Shown: positions 22,803 to 34,375 of the stretch, one piece after another
Position numbering within the stretch: the first letter of the stretch is position 1
How the letters are laid out: each line of letters opens with the position of its first letter
Assembly: GCF_012489685.1 (NCBI RefSeq)
Contig: NC_080043.1
Coordinates: forward strand, 10,418,501 to 10,482,500
Source: Lotus japonicus
Lineage: Eukaryota > Streptophyta > Magnoliopsida > Fabales > Fabaceae
Length of the DNA stretch: 64,000 nt
Direction: 5' to 3'
Notes under the pieces: model-generated
Told to the model about the DNA's origin: nothing
The model's database searches: none
What the model saw: only the letters and a program-made list of their open reading frames with translations
Translations under genes and position numbers: made by a program

Positions 22803-25800
22803 TTAGCTGTAATAGTATTTCAGGCTCGCCGCGTTCCAGGAACGTGGCACTCGCCTTCCGTCTAAACTTTCCAGGTGATAAGCCCCCTTCCCTAAGACCT
22901 TCAAAATTCTATAGGGGCCTTCCCAGATTGGACTCAACTTATTCCCAGTGCTCTCGGTTCGTTTCTTTAGCACCAGGTCCCCCTCCTGCGTCGCCCTCGG
23001 TCGCACTTTAGAGTCATACTTCGCCGCAGCTCGCTGCTTCATCGTAGCCTCTCTGATGCGAGCCTCATCGTGTGTTTCCGACAAAAAATCTAACTCCACC
23101 GCCATGTTGGAAGAATTCTCGCCCTTAAACCGCGACGTTGTTCGCCCAGAACTGTTGTCTATTTCTACAGGCAACATGGCGTCCGCCCCATAGGTCATCC
23201 TGAATGGAGTTTCCCCAGTGCTTGAGTGTTGCGTTGTGTTGTAGGACTAGATTACCATCGGAAGTTCATCCAACTAGGCTCCCTTCGCCTCCAAGAGCCG
23301 GCGCTTCAAACCCCGCAGGATTACCTTATTCGTCGACTCTGGTTGCCCATTAGTTTGAGGATGTTCCACTGAAGAGAACCTTCTCTGAATACCCATCTCT
23401 TCGTAGAATTCTCTTGTTTGGTTACTTGCAAACTGCGTCCCATTATCTGAAACGATCGCCCTTGGTATCCCAAATCGGCATACGATTCTCTTCCAGTAAA
23501 AACTTACGATCTTGGTTGCAGTAATGCTTGTGAGGGGCTCGGCTTCCACCCATTTGGCGAAGTAATCCACCGCTACGAGGATGAACTTCATTTGCGACCT
23601 GGCGGTGGGGAAAGGTCCGGCGAGGTCAAATCCCCACATGGCGAAGGGCCATGGGGAGCTAATCGTGGCCAATTGTTCCGGCAGGGCCCTGGGTAAGTCT
23701 GCAAATGCCTGACACTTTTCGCATTTCTTCACGAACTCTGCACGGTCTTTTCTTATTGTGGGCCAATAAAAATCTGCCTTGAGGACTTTGCTTGCCAAAG
23801 ACCTTCCTCCGATGTGACTAGCTCAAACCCGCCCGTGAACCTCTGCCATAACAGCCTCATATTTCCCGGGTGGAAGATACCTCAGGAGGGGCGAACTAAA
23901 TCCTCGTCGAAAGAGTATCCCATCGAGTAATGTGTAGTGCCCCGCCTCTCTTCTTTGTTCCTTTGAGTACTTCACTACTGCACTTGGTTCTCCTGCCAAG
24001 ATGTCTACGATGGGGTCCATCCAAGTTTCTTGGCGGTCAACTGAGGCTACCAACTCTACTTCTATGCTAGGATTGGCAAGCGTCTCTTGGATCACACTTC
24101 GATTATTTCCAGGCTTCCGAGTGCTTGCCAATTTCGCTAGGGCGTCCGCCCTTTGATTATGTGCCCTTGGCACGAACTCAACTACGACATCTTGCAGTCG
24201 ACCCATCAGTAGTTGTACGCGCTCTAGATATTTTATCAAGGCCGACTCCTTCACCTGGAATTCCCCATTTACTTGGTTTGCCACTAGCAACGAGTCCGTT
24301 CTAACTAGCAAACTGTCAATCTGTACCTCAATTGCTAACTTCAGCCCGGCGATCAGGGCCTCATATTCTGCCTGGTTATTGCTGGCTTTGAACTGGAATC
24401 TGAGGGACTGCTCTAGTACCAACTCCCCAGGCCCTTGTAGTGTGACCCCTGCTCCACTTTCGTTATCATTTGATGACCCATCGACGAACAATGTCCATTG
24501 CGTGCTCACCTTCTCACCGTCTTCCAGCGTTAACTCCACCACAAAATCAGCTAAAGTCTGCGCACCGACTTTCCCCCTTTTGTCGTATTGCAAACCGTAT
24601 TCTGACAATTCAACCGACCATGCGACAAGTCTCCCTAACAAATCTGGCTTCTGCAACACCTGTCTCAAAGGAAGATCAGTTCTTATTTTTACCTGAAAGC
24701 TTTGAAAGTAAGGTCTAAAGGCGTCTGGCGGTAACGAGGACGGCGAGCGCCGCCTTCTCTATCTTTTGATACCTAATCTCCGCCCCTTGAAGTGTATGGC
24801 TTACGAAGTAAATTGTTTTTTGCTCTCCGTTTACCTCTTGAAGAATGACGGAGCTGATTGCATGATCGCTGACAGAAAAATACAAATGCAGAGGGAGCCC
24901 TTGGGCAGGTTTTGATAACACGGGTGGCACGGACAACATCTCTTTGAGGCGTTTAAAGGCTTCTTCGCATTATGAAGTCCACTCAAATGCCGCATTCTTC
25001 TTTAGGCACTTGAAGAATAGGGCCGACTTGTCGCCTGAATGAGGGAGAAACCTGGACAGGGCTGCAATCCGTCCTGTCAGGCGCTGCACCTCTTTTACAC
25101 TGCTGGGGCTTTTCATTTCTTGGATTGCTTTACACTTATCCGGATTGATCTCAATCCCTCTTGACGTAATCATGAAGCCTAAAAACTTTCCGCCCTGTAT
25201 ACCAAAAGAACACTTCTCCGGATTGAGCCTCATATTATGCTTTCGGAGCCTGCCAAAAGCTTTCGTCAAATCCTCATGATGGCTTGATCCCAAAACCGAT
25301 TTCACGATCATATCATCGACATATACCTCCATGTTCCTCCCCACGTGGCCCTCAAACACCCTATCCATCAACCGCTGATATGTCGCCCCCGCATTCTTCA
25401 GCTCGAAGGGCATGGTTTGATAACAGTAGTTTACCCTAGCGGTCATGAAGGCTGTTTTGTCTTCATCCGACGAGTGCATCTTGATTTGGTGATATCCCGA
25501 ATAGGCATCCATCAGACTCAGCAGCTCATTTCCCGACGCTCCATCCGCTAGCTTGTCTATGCTCGGTAATGGATAAGAATCTTTCGAACATGCCTTGTTC
25601 AGGTCTGTGTAGTCTACACACATTCGTCATTTTCCGTTCGCCTTCTTTACCATTACCACATTCGCCAGCCAAGTAGGATACTTAATTTCCCAGCTGAAGT
25701 CTGCCGCCAGTAATTTGTTTACCTCTTGCTGGATTGCCTTCTCCTTTTCATCGCCCATTCGCCGGCGTGTCTGGGTCACTGGTTTAATTCCGGGATTTAG

Positions 25801-26607
25801 CGCCAGCCTGTGGCAAATGAAGTTCGGGTCTATTCCTGGCATGTCCTTGTGACTCCAAGCAAAGAGATCCAAGTTCTCTCCCAATAGCTTTGATATTCTT
25901 TGTTCTTGGGCCTCAGTCAGTCGGGTCCCTATTTTGAGTATCTTCTCGCTAATTTTGAGTTCCTTGGTCTCCTCGATCGGCGTGGGCCTGTTGACTCGTC
26001 CCTCGCCCCTTGGATCTAGGTTCTCTTCCAGCGCATCGACCTCGTTGCATTGGTGTCCCACCGAGGCGTTCCTTTTTATGTACCGGTCTACCGCGTTGCA
26101 GTAGCACTCCCTCGCAGTTTTCTGGTCCACAACCACTTTCCCAACTCGTCCATTCGACAAAGGATATTTAACCGCCAAGTGTGCCGTTGAAATCACAGCG
26201 CACAGCCGGTTGAAGGTGTTTCTGCCAATTATCATGTTGTAAGACCCCTCCGTTCCTAGGATTAAGTATTTCACCCTCAGCGTCCTAGCGTTCTCTCGCT
26301 CGCCGAATGTGGTATCAAGGTCAAGGACGCATCTCACCCGTACTTGCTCGCCCGAAAACCCCACTAGAGTTCCTGTATAAGGAGTGAGATCTACCTCATT
26401 CAAACAGAGCCGATCAAATGCCCCACCGTAAATGATGTCCGCTGAACTCCCTTGATCCAAAATTACTCGTTGTACATTAAGTTGGTTGACGCGAAGGAGA
26501 ATTACAATCGGATCGTCTAGGTGTGGCTTTACTCCAAAGAAGTCATCGGATGAAAAGGTAATGTCTGGGTGTGAAAAGCCGAAAGGAACCTCTTTTACTA
26601 TGTTCAC
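22803..26607 (-). pseudogene. Tat-like gypsy pol (protease, RT, RNase H x2, integrase)
   Basis: The domains appear in order on the minus strand. Protease with the LDQGSSADI active-site motif lies within 26607-25627. RT (25623-24970) has CVDYTDLN, FGL-like PFELKNAGATYQR and the catalytic YVDDMIVKS. The first RNase H is at 24939-24715. A second RNase H (24668-23823) has WTLFVDGSSN, EYEALIAGLKLA and HNQRADALAKLA. Integrase (23798-23274) has CEKCQ zinc-finger residues and the acidic triad in GFDLAGPF, SDNGTQF and the ESTN segment, and its C-terminal part follows at 23198-22803. All catalytic residues looked for are present, but at least five stops or frameshifts separate the frames. Confidence 0.9.
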
Positions 26608-26610
26608 CGC

Positions 26611-27273
26611 TCAAGCGTACCGCTTTCTAGTTGCACTGGTGATTCCTCCTCCTCCAAACCCTCCGGCGATCGTGTGTACTCCTTTGGGTATCGGAGCACT
26701 ACCGCCCTGTATTCTAGTAGGCTTTCCTGCCGCTATCAGTTTTCCAACCTCACACTGCAACGTGCGGCATTCCTCTGTGACGTGGCCCATGACCTGGTGA
26801 TAAACGCACCACTCACCTCCCAGCTCGCCGCTTATTCGCGTCGCTAATGGTTCTTGGAGGATTTCTGATTTAGACGATTTGTCCAGGCACGCCAACTTTC
26901 CTTTTGGAGATGAGTTTCTCCATTTCCTCGAGGATTTCCAATAGCTTTCCCTTTGCAATGTCCGAGGCTCCGCCGTTGTATTTGCTCCCCGGGCCTCCGT
27001 GTCCTGCTGCTCCAAACCACTACTTATGTCGCGAATCAGCCACCTCCAATCTCTGAGAGTGTCCAACGACTGAGGTGACGATGATTTTTCTTCTGACGGT
27101 TTCAACAAGGAGACTGAAGATTTCGCCTCCTTCTCGCGTCGCCTTCTATACGCGTGATGCGGATCACGCATGTGTTTCATCCTTCGTTCGCTTCTTCGAC
27201 GTTGCTCTTCCATCAAATGCCACCAACAAATCAAGAATTTGACTGAGAAGTCAAAAACCAAAGAGAATTGCAC
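26611..27273 (-). pseudogene. Tat-like gypsy gag remnant
   Basis: The frame keeps a charged Arg/Lys-rich segment (RRRSERRMKHMRD) and a C-terminal zinc-binding segment of the form CVYHQVMGHVTEECRTL, with Gly/Ile-rich sequence after it. The central Gag core seen in the related 12874-13599 remnant is missing, so an internal deletion is inferred. It lies just downstream of the primer-binding site. Confidence 0.7.
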
Positions 27274-27334
27274 AAAAAATCGAATTTCACTCAGCTAAAC
27301 CACGATCCACGTAGTCCGAGAATCGAAATCTACC

Positions 27335-27354
27335 GTTCCCCACAGACGGCTCCA
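27335..27354 (-). other. Primer-binding site of the complete Tat-like element
   Basis: The minus strand reads TGGAGCCGTCTGTGGGGAAC two bases inside the 5' LTR. It is nearly the same as the site at 13644-13658, supporting that the two elements are relatives. Confidence 0.8.
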
Positions 27355-27356
27355 AA

Positions 27357-27675
27357 TGTTCCATCATCAACATTGAGATGAGGTATAGTACCTAAGTTGT
27401 AAGGAACGGGATATGAGATTCCTGGAGAGAATGAGAGCGTAGCCACTTGGGAGAGAGAATAACTGAATTTCAATCTTGTTATTTCATAAATGAGTCAAGA
27501 GTCCTTTACAATTAGTACCCCTCCCCTATTTATAGTTGGGGGAGTTGGGCTTAGCGCCTCTAAATTATCCTAATGGGCCGGTTGGGCCTCCGGGATGAAG
27601 GCCCAAATCCCTGGTCCGCTCCTCGCCTTAGGCCAGCGCTTCTGGGCGAGGAACCCTAGGGTCTCGCCCAGTCCA
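27357..27675 (-). repeat. 5' LTR of the complete Tat-like element
   Basis: 319 bp, starting tgttccatcatcaacat and ending tcgcccagtcca, then the right target duplication TAAGT. Confidence 0.95.
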
Positions 27676-27903
27676 TAAGTCAATAAATTAGTAAATACAT
27701 ATTTTATTTCAAAAGTAAAAGTAATTTATGAATTATTATTAAAGTAAGGTTGCGAGTTTTGCTCCTCTAACAAAAAAAAGTAAGGTTGAGATACAAGTCT
27801 TCTCAACAAAATGACAACAAAGTTAATTAAAATAGGCAAGCTCAAAAGAGCCTATGCACAAGTCGATCAAAGGCAAGCCACCTAACAAAAACCCAGTAAA
27901 AAC
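27676..27903. repeat. Left flank of SIRE solo LTR; repeat unit X, copy 1
   Basis: From about 27750 the sequence gtaaggttgagatacaagtc ... gcctatgcacaagtcgatca recurs at about 30735-30818 and 40966-41090. It ends in AAAAC (27899-27903), the left target duplication of the solo LTR. Noncoding. Confidence 0.7.
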
Positions 27904-30385
27904 TGAAGGTATGAAAAACGATAGAAAAGGGGGGGTTTGAATAGCGTTTTCAGAATAAAACTTCCCACTTAAGATTTTAGCAAATCTTTCAAAACACAAG
28001 TAAAGTGCTTAAGATAAGAGATGAGAAAAGCACACAAGGATTTTATCCTGGTTCACTTGATGAATCACTCAAGCTAGTCCAGTCCACCCGTGAAGGTGAT
28101 TTCTTCCTTCTTCGAATGAAGGCAATTCACTAATCAGAGATTTGTTACAACTGCACTTGAGACCTACAAGTGACTAACAATACACTGACTTAGCTCACAC
28201 TAAGATTCACTCTCTTAATCTTCTCTAGGAGCCGATCAACCTTGATCTCCTAAAGGTAAAAATAAACAACTGTTTAAAAAGTATTGTTTACAATGAGATT
28301 GCTTCTCAAAAGCTTGTAGTAAACACAATGAATTCCATGAAGAAAGATTGCTAAGAAGATTTGAATATTGCTTGCGCGTATATGTTTCTTCAACAGCATC
28401 TTTCAGTCTTCAGCCTCTATATATACTCCAAGGATTAGGGTTTGAACATTGCATGGGAATGCTACCGTTGGAGGGCAGATATGAGATTTCCAGCTTCTGT
28501 TGTGGCTGAGAATGTTAGGTTAGGTCGTCAGGATAGTACACTGCTTTTGTACTTTGGATAGTGGAGTGACCTTTAACCTTGTTGACTTCTGATCAGAGGA
28601 ATGCTTCGTGTTGGAACTTGTGAAGCTTGTTGATCAGAGTCAGAGGGAAGCATGGATCCTCTGACCGTTGTAGCTTCTGATTCTGAACTCAGAGGAGAAG
28701 TACTTGGTCTTCAGAGCCAGTTTGCTTCTGGACTTCAGAGACTTCACTTTTCAGCTTCTGGATCTTCAGAGTCTTCTAAACAATCAGAGCTTCTGAGCCT
28801 TCAGAGTGTCTGGGTTATCAGAACATCTGGATCTTCAGAACTTCAAGTGAGTTGAGTCCACATCAGAGCTTGACTATCTTCAGATCTTCTGATGCTTTTC
28901 TACTGTTCAGTTTGAACATAGAGATTGCGAAAGCGTTGCTAGGGTCACTCTTTAAGCAAAATGCTTCTGATTTGTGTGAGATTATATCAAGGTCAGAGCC
29001 TGTCAAGAACACACTCAGAAAACACGTTAGAGTACCATTATTGTTCATACTAAAACGTTAACTTGTAATCATCAAAACATAGAGTTGTACTATGACGAAC
29101 GCACTGTCGCAGGTGCGTGCCAAAGTATTCTGCTTTGAATGCAGTACAAGGTGTTAACACCAAGATCGTTCTCACAAGGACTTGATAAATTATTAATTGA
29201 TATTAGAGTAAAACAAAAAACCTAAAAGGGAGTTTGGTTAATTTGATTGTAAAGTAAGCAAACAGAAATTAAAATAGATTTAATCAGATAAAAGAAAGTG
29301 TTAGTCCTCGGATTATAACATTCAAGTGCAACAAACCTTCATTGGTTACAAAAGATTAATTCTTCCTTATTGTTTCCCTAATTCGTGAGAGTTGATTAAC
29401 TAAGCGAAAATCAATTCACAGTTTCCTAAACTAAGCGATTAAGAAACAGTTACGAACTAACATGAACTAAGCGAACATGCATCAACTCTTATTTCTAAAA
29501 CTACGGAATTAAGCAAACCCTAGATCAGAAATAGAGATGAAGAGAATTAATAAAGAAGAAATTTGCATTAAGAATAGAACCTCAAGTTTGCAAACACAAG
29601 AATATTAAAAATCCTAAGACTAACTATGGAGTTTAGCAACTCATACTAGAAAAGATGGAGAGAGATATTAGGAGAAGGTGGAGGAGGTGATGGTGAGATG
29701 TGGTGAGGTGGTGAGGTGGTGTGGTGAGGTGGTCGTCTAACAAAAGCCTAAACTCACTTATTTATACTAATAAATAAACTTGTTCATCAAGTAACAATCT
29801 TTGTTATCTAAATCTTTTCTAAATCTTCACAAAATCGGGCCCACATAAAGGAGTAAGCTGCTGAACAATCAGACATTCGCGGGTCCCATAAGAAGTCTGA
29901 ATCTTCAATTGAGGTAAACATGAGAGTTGTAGCTCTTTAAGTCAGCTTCGCGGGACTTCAATCGGATCCTAATTCGGAGTTCTGTAGCCCAAGATATGAT
30001 CATTTTAGTGCAGACTGTTCCAGACTCGCAGGATTAGCGACATCAACTTTGCAAGGAAATTTTGACCATGTTCGAGGCTTGTTCTTCAATTGTGCTGAAC
30101 ATGAAAGTTGTAGGGCTTCGAATTAGCTTTCCAACTACATATTATGGGCCTTATTTCGATATTGCTAACTCCATATTCAATCTGTTCTAGCAAAACAGTC
30201 ATAGAAACTAAAAGTGTAGAATTAAACTCTTTTCCATGAATAATCCAAATAAACACTAATGGTCAAAACATGGCTAAGTCATAACAATTAAGCACAAAAA
30301 TGTATATAATGAAGCTTAGAAAGACACACGTAAAGTGCATCAATTATGCGCTTATCATACTACATGATCAAAACTTGATCTTATA
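27904..30385 (-). mobile_element. SIRE-like solo LTR interrupted by another solo LTR
   Basis: The LTR is 27904-29092 plus 30363-30385, running from tgaaggtatgaaaaacg to cttgatcttata. It is flanked by AAAAC on both sides (27899-27903, 30386-30390) and has no internal SIRE sequence next to it, so it is a solo LTR. Its sequence is very close to the LTR at 39404-40611. The interruption is the 29093-30357 insertion. Confidence 0.9.
29093..30357. mobile_element. Gypsy-like solo LTR inside the SIRE solo LTR
   Basis: The insertion is 1265 bp, beginning TGACGAACGC and ending GCGCTTATCA, with a perfect 5 bp duplication TACTA of the SIRE LTR on each side (29088-29092, 30358-30362). TG...CA ends and absence of coding sequence indicate a solo LTR. 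The reverse-complement start tgataagcgcataattgatg suggests a gypsy element, but the family is not certain and the orientation is not assigned. A second copy starts at 44692. Confidence 0.85.
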
Positions 30386-30818
30386 AAAACCTACTGAATG
30401 CAACAACGAAAGCAAAATCAATACTGTCAAGTAACCACTTATCTCAAAAGTTTAAGTTGTTGGGTAAGGTCTAAATGAAGGGGTTGTCTAAATGACCCAA
30501 GAAAAGTTTGGGTTAAATGACCCATCATCCAATCACATTGAAGATAAGTGAGTTGAAATTTCTATATTTTATTTCCAACTCACTTATCTCCAATGTGATT
30601 GGATGATGAGTTATTTAACCCAAACTTTCTCATGAGTCATTTAGACAACCCCCTAAATGAATGGTTATATATTATATTCTAACACGCCATCTCATGTAAG
30701 AGCCCCTAAGGTTGAGAGTTTTCCTCCTCTAACAAAAAAAAGTAAGGTTGAGATACAAGTCTTCTTAACAAATGACAACAAAGTTAATCAAAAGAGGCAA
30801 ACTCAAAAGAGCCTATGC
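30386..30818. repeat. Right flank of SIRE solo LTR, duplicated at 40612
   Basis: From AAAACctactgaatgc to gcctatgcac this is almost identical to 40612-41050, including the same foldback element at the same place. It ends at 30818, where the sequence switches to SIRE interior. The duplicate continues past that point with aagtcgatca, so 30818/30819 is a breakpoint. Confidence 0.85.
30480..30652. mobile_element. Foldback MITE with 9 bp target duplication, copy 1
   Basis: The 173 bp element is nearly a complete inverted repeat, ggggttgtctaaatgaccc at one end and its complement at the other. It is flanked by CTAAATGAA on both sides (30471-30479 and 30653-30661). A 9 bp duplication points to Mutator-type mobilisation. 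Confidence 0.88.
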
Positions 30819-31174
30819 ACCGGTGTCCATGGCAGAGGGTCCTGGGAAGCAAGAGTTTCGTCTGACCTTGAATCGTCTGGAATATGAGCAGCATCGTCTG
30901 GAGCTAGAGAAAGCAGCGATGCATAGAGAATGTAGGAACTTGAGGAGAAATCCTCCTTTTTAAATGTAACGATGCAAATGTATGATATTGCCATGAATAA
31001 AAAACGGTTGTTTGTTGGTTAATTTTAAAACATTTTATGATGAACAACTAATATGCAACACATAATGGGAAATGTAATAGAAAAACATAACATTAAAAGC
31101 AGAGAGAAGAAAACGTAGTTTAAAAAGAAAGAAAATTAAAATAAAAACATATAAGAAGAGAGAGTTTCTAAAAT
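30819..31174. other. 3' noncoding remnant of the SIRE element
   Basis: Lies beyond the env-like stop. The plus strand of 30829-30963 stays open with a charged, helix-like stretch (LEYEQHRLELEKAAMHRE). It is on the strand opposite to the element and is probably chance or a remnant of something older. No polypurine tract adjoins the breakpoint. Confidence 0.4.
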
Positions 31175-33948
31175 CTAAGGATTGGGTGTTCTCCGTAGAA
31201 GCTTTGTGCACATCTGCTTTAGCTCTTGAAGAATGGCATCATGAGAGTCAAGGCGTTGTTCAATGAGATCAATCCTAGGATCTGACTGAGGTGGAACAGA
31301 TGTTGTAGCTTGATGAGAGTGAGAAGCTTGACCTGATGCAGAAGCAACTGGAATAATGCTAAGAGCTTGATTCCTGAGAGCCTTAGCTTCAGCTTGAAGT
31401 TGAGCAGCTTGTTCCAGAGGTTGCAACCTTTCAGCTTCACGTTGCTCTTCTTCAATCCTTGCAGCTTCTTCTTCTTGTTCTTTCTTCTTTCGTGCTTCTT
31501 CAATAGCAGAATAGAGCTGTTCCCTTATCTGCTGTTCAGCCAGAAGTTCTCTTCGTCTGAGACGTTGAGTAGCAGCTTCAACACATTTTGCCTTCTCAGA
31601 GTTGAGAAACCCCATCATCAGAGGAACTTGGTCAACCATCCAAGAACACAGACGTTCCCATTCGTCAACAACCAGGTCTGGACTTGCACTTAGGTCAGTG
31701 CGACCATGCACATTGCGGATCCTTAATGATGCTTCATGATTAAATGAATTGATGCAGTCAAGAAGGGTGGTTGGTCCAGAGTAAGTGTAGGGAATAAGGG
31801 AAAGGTTTGGTTCAGGTGATGAGGAGTGGTTGCTGCTGGCAACTTCAGAGGGAGAGCCAATCTGCAGAGTCTGATGTGCAAAGTTATTGGTCTCAGGGTT
31901 TGGTTGAAGAGTTTCAGTCTTAGGATTCTGTGTGTTATCTGGTGAATGGTTGGAGACTGACTCAGCATTCTCTTGAAGAGGAGAAGGAGGATGAGGAGGA
32001 GGAGGAGGATGCATTGAGGCAATAGGAATTGCCTGGATGGGGAAATCAGGAGGAACCAGAGGTTCTGGCCTAGGTCCAGGGTAGCGGCGAGGACTAGGAA
32101 CATTGATGAAATGCTCAGGGATTTCAGAGAGCATTTCTCTAGCAATTTGAAAGAATTGCCTAGTGGCTTCTGACTTGCTGGATGGAGAAGAAAATTGAAC
32201 ATTTGTGGGAAAGGATACAGATGAAATAGGAGAGAGGTTGTCACGATCAGATGGATGAAGTGATTGTGGATTGGTAGCGGTTTTATCAGAGTCTTGAGGT
32301 TCAGAGGCTTGTGGTGTGGAGGTTTGTTGTTCAGAGGCTTGTGGTTCAGAGGTTTCTGAATGGTATGGAAGAATGATAGGTGTAGTGGAGGCAGAGGGTT
32401 TGTTGGCTTGAAGCATTTTCCAGAGGGGTTCTTCCTCAATGGTAGGTTGAAAGAAGGAGTCTCTTGGGGGTGAAGGGTGAGAGGTTTGTTGATGAATTGG
32501 TGATGGTTCAGGATTGGTTGCATCAAGGGTTGCATCAAGCAAAGTTAAATCATCATCAGAAAGGGCAGCAAACTTACTTGAAGCTCTTGCTGCAGATCTT
32601 GTGATTCTGATGGAGGGTGCAGGTCTAGCTTGTTCCTGAGTAATTTCCATGATAACTACTTGAGGTGCAATCCTGACCTTCTTAGCCTTCTTCTTAGGCG
32701 GTGGAGCATCATCATCATCATCATTGTCATCACCATCAGAGGGATCCTTCTCCTCAGATGCTTCAACTTGCTTCCTCTTGGTCTTCTTCTTCCATGGGGA
32801 CTCAAAGTCCGGAGGCTCTGGGAGATTTCTGAAGAATTTGTTCACATCAATCTCAAAGCCTTGCTGCTTCAGATCCTCAAGATAGTATCTGATTTCCTCT
32901 GGATCATCAGCCATGGACCAGAGAGGATAGTCCTTTAGAGGAATCCTTTTCCTTGACTTTCCTTCAGCAGTGCTGGAATCAGCTTTGGTTTCGATCATGC
33001 CCATTCTTTTCAAGGATGTGGCATTGAAAGTATCTCCAGCCATTGTTGTCAAGTCTTCAGAACATCCCAACCTTCGCAGGGCATGCACCAATTTATTTTC
33101 CACAAAGAAGTCAGAAAGCAAACTACCAAAAGGTATGTATTTTATGGCAGATTTTGGTGAAGAGGTGGTTCTGGACTTCTTGATGCACTCCTTCAACTAA
33201 GAAAAGATGAAGTAAGGCAGGCACACATTTTTGTGGTCTTTGACAAAGAACAACAACACCTTCTGGGTGAAGTTGATGTAATCAGGAGAGCTTCCCTTTG
33301 GTCTCTGGTTGATGCAGTGCAGACGAATCGTATGCCAGATTCTCAAATCAGGGTGAAGCTCCTTGGTCTTGCAATCATTCTTTCCTGGCTTCCATGTAGA
33401 GTAGAGAGCCATGTTGACTTTCTCCTTGGTGTTGGTTGAGACCTTTGATTCTTACAACTGAAACCTGTAGCCCTTGCTCGATTCTGAACCCAGAAGCCTT
33501 GCAATTGCTTTCTCAGTTATGATGATCCTTTTTCCCAGAATGAAGGATACCACTTGGTGCTCATTGCAATCTGCGTGTTTCCAGAATTCCTTCACAAGCT
33601 TATCATACACAGGACCACTGATCCTTTGAAAATACCCTTCCCAGCCTTGTGCTTGAATCTCAGGACGCAGGTCAAACCCATTTGCAGCAATGACATCAAA
33701 ATCAAATTTCTATTCAGCAAGAACCTGGAGTCTTCAGGAGCAAAGCAGCAGGTAACCACACATTGTCTCTGAGAAAGTGGGACAACATCTTCAGCATCTT
33801 GCACTTCATGTTGGGCACTCTCAGTCGAACGAGGACGCAGAATAGGCCCCACTTGCCTTGTTGGAAGACCCACAACCAAATTGGGAAAAACTCTTCCATC
33901 GGCGGAATCAGACTTGTCACTGGGGTCAGTTCTTTCTTGATTCACCAT
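31175..33948 (-). pseudogene. SIRE env-like ORF, frameshifted
   Basis: The ORF probably begins at the Met at 33948 (MVNQERTDPSDKSDS) and is read in three frames: about 33948-33600, 33412-33197 and the long 33196-31175 frame of 673 codons. The long part has a conserved N-terminal segment, an acidic/basic stretch (DDNDDDDDAPPPKKKAKK), a proline- and serine-rich middle, and a C-terminal coiled coil rich in Glu/Arg/Gln (about 31540-31330). That layout matches the env-like ORF known downstream of pol in SIRE elements. Whether such proteins act as envelopes is unproven, and this copy is interrupted. Confidence 0.7.
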
Positions 33949-34375
33949 TGTTGAGGATGAAGGTTTGGGTAGAAGAGAAGAGGTTGAAAGCGAGAGAGAA
34001 TTGAAGAAGATAAGGGTTTTGCAAAAGCAGGAGAGAGAAGGTAAAACCAAAAGTGATGGGAAACGTGTGTTCGTAGTGGTTTTAGAAGGTAACCGTTGTT
34101 GATTAAAAAGCAAAGTAAAATCAACGGTTAAAAATTAAAGACATCATTACAAACAGTTAATACACATATCACACAGTGGAGAGAAGCACATCTACACTCA
34201 TTACAACAGATTGTCAGCACGGGCACAAGGAACGATGTATCATATCAACTGACACACGTTTACTGTCTCAGCTTCAGAGTAAGCACCAATGGGTACTTAA
34301 CCTCTGATAGAGTTACCTTCTGAACTAGACATCTTCTGATAGAGAAGCATCGTAGCCAGAGGTTCTGATCCATCT

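Larger units (their letters stand above)
18836..27675 (-). mobile_element. Complete Tat-like Ty3/gypsy retrotransposon
   Basis: The element is 8840 bp with LTRs of 324 and 319 bp, a perfect 5 bp target duplication TAAGT (18831-18835 and 27676-27680) and a primer-binding site inside the right LTR. On the minus strand it carries gag remnants, protease, RT, RNase H, a second RNase H domain and integrase in Ty3/gypsy order. Between integrase and the 3' LTR lies an antisense gene on the plus strand. The second RNase H and the antisense gene place it with the Tat lineage. Several stops and frameshifts make it non-autonomous now. Confidence 0.93.

Noticed and set aside
31723..32538. 271-codon ORF on the minus strand
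   Set aside because: It overlaps the env-like frame in another frame and consists of low-complexity Leu/Pro/His sequence.
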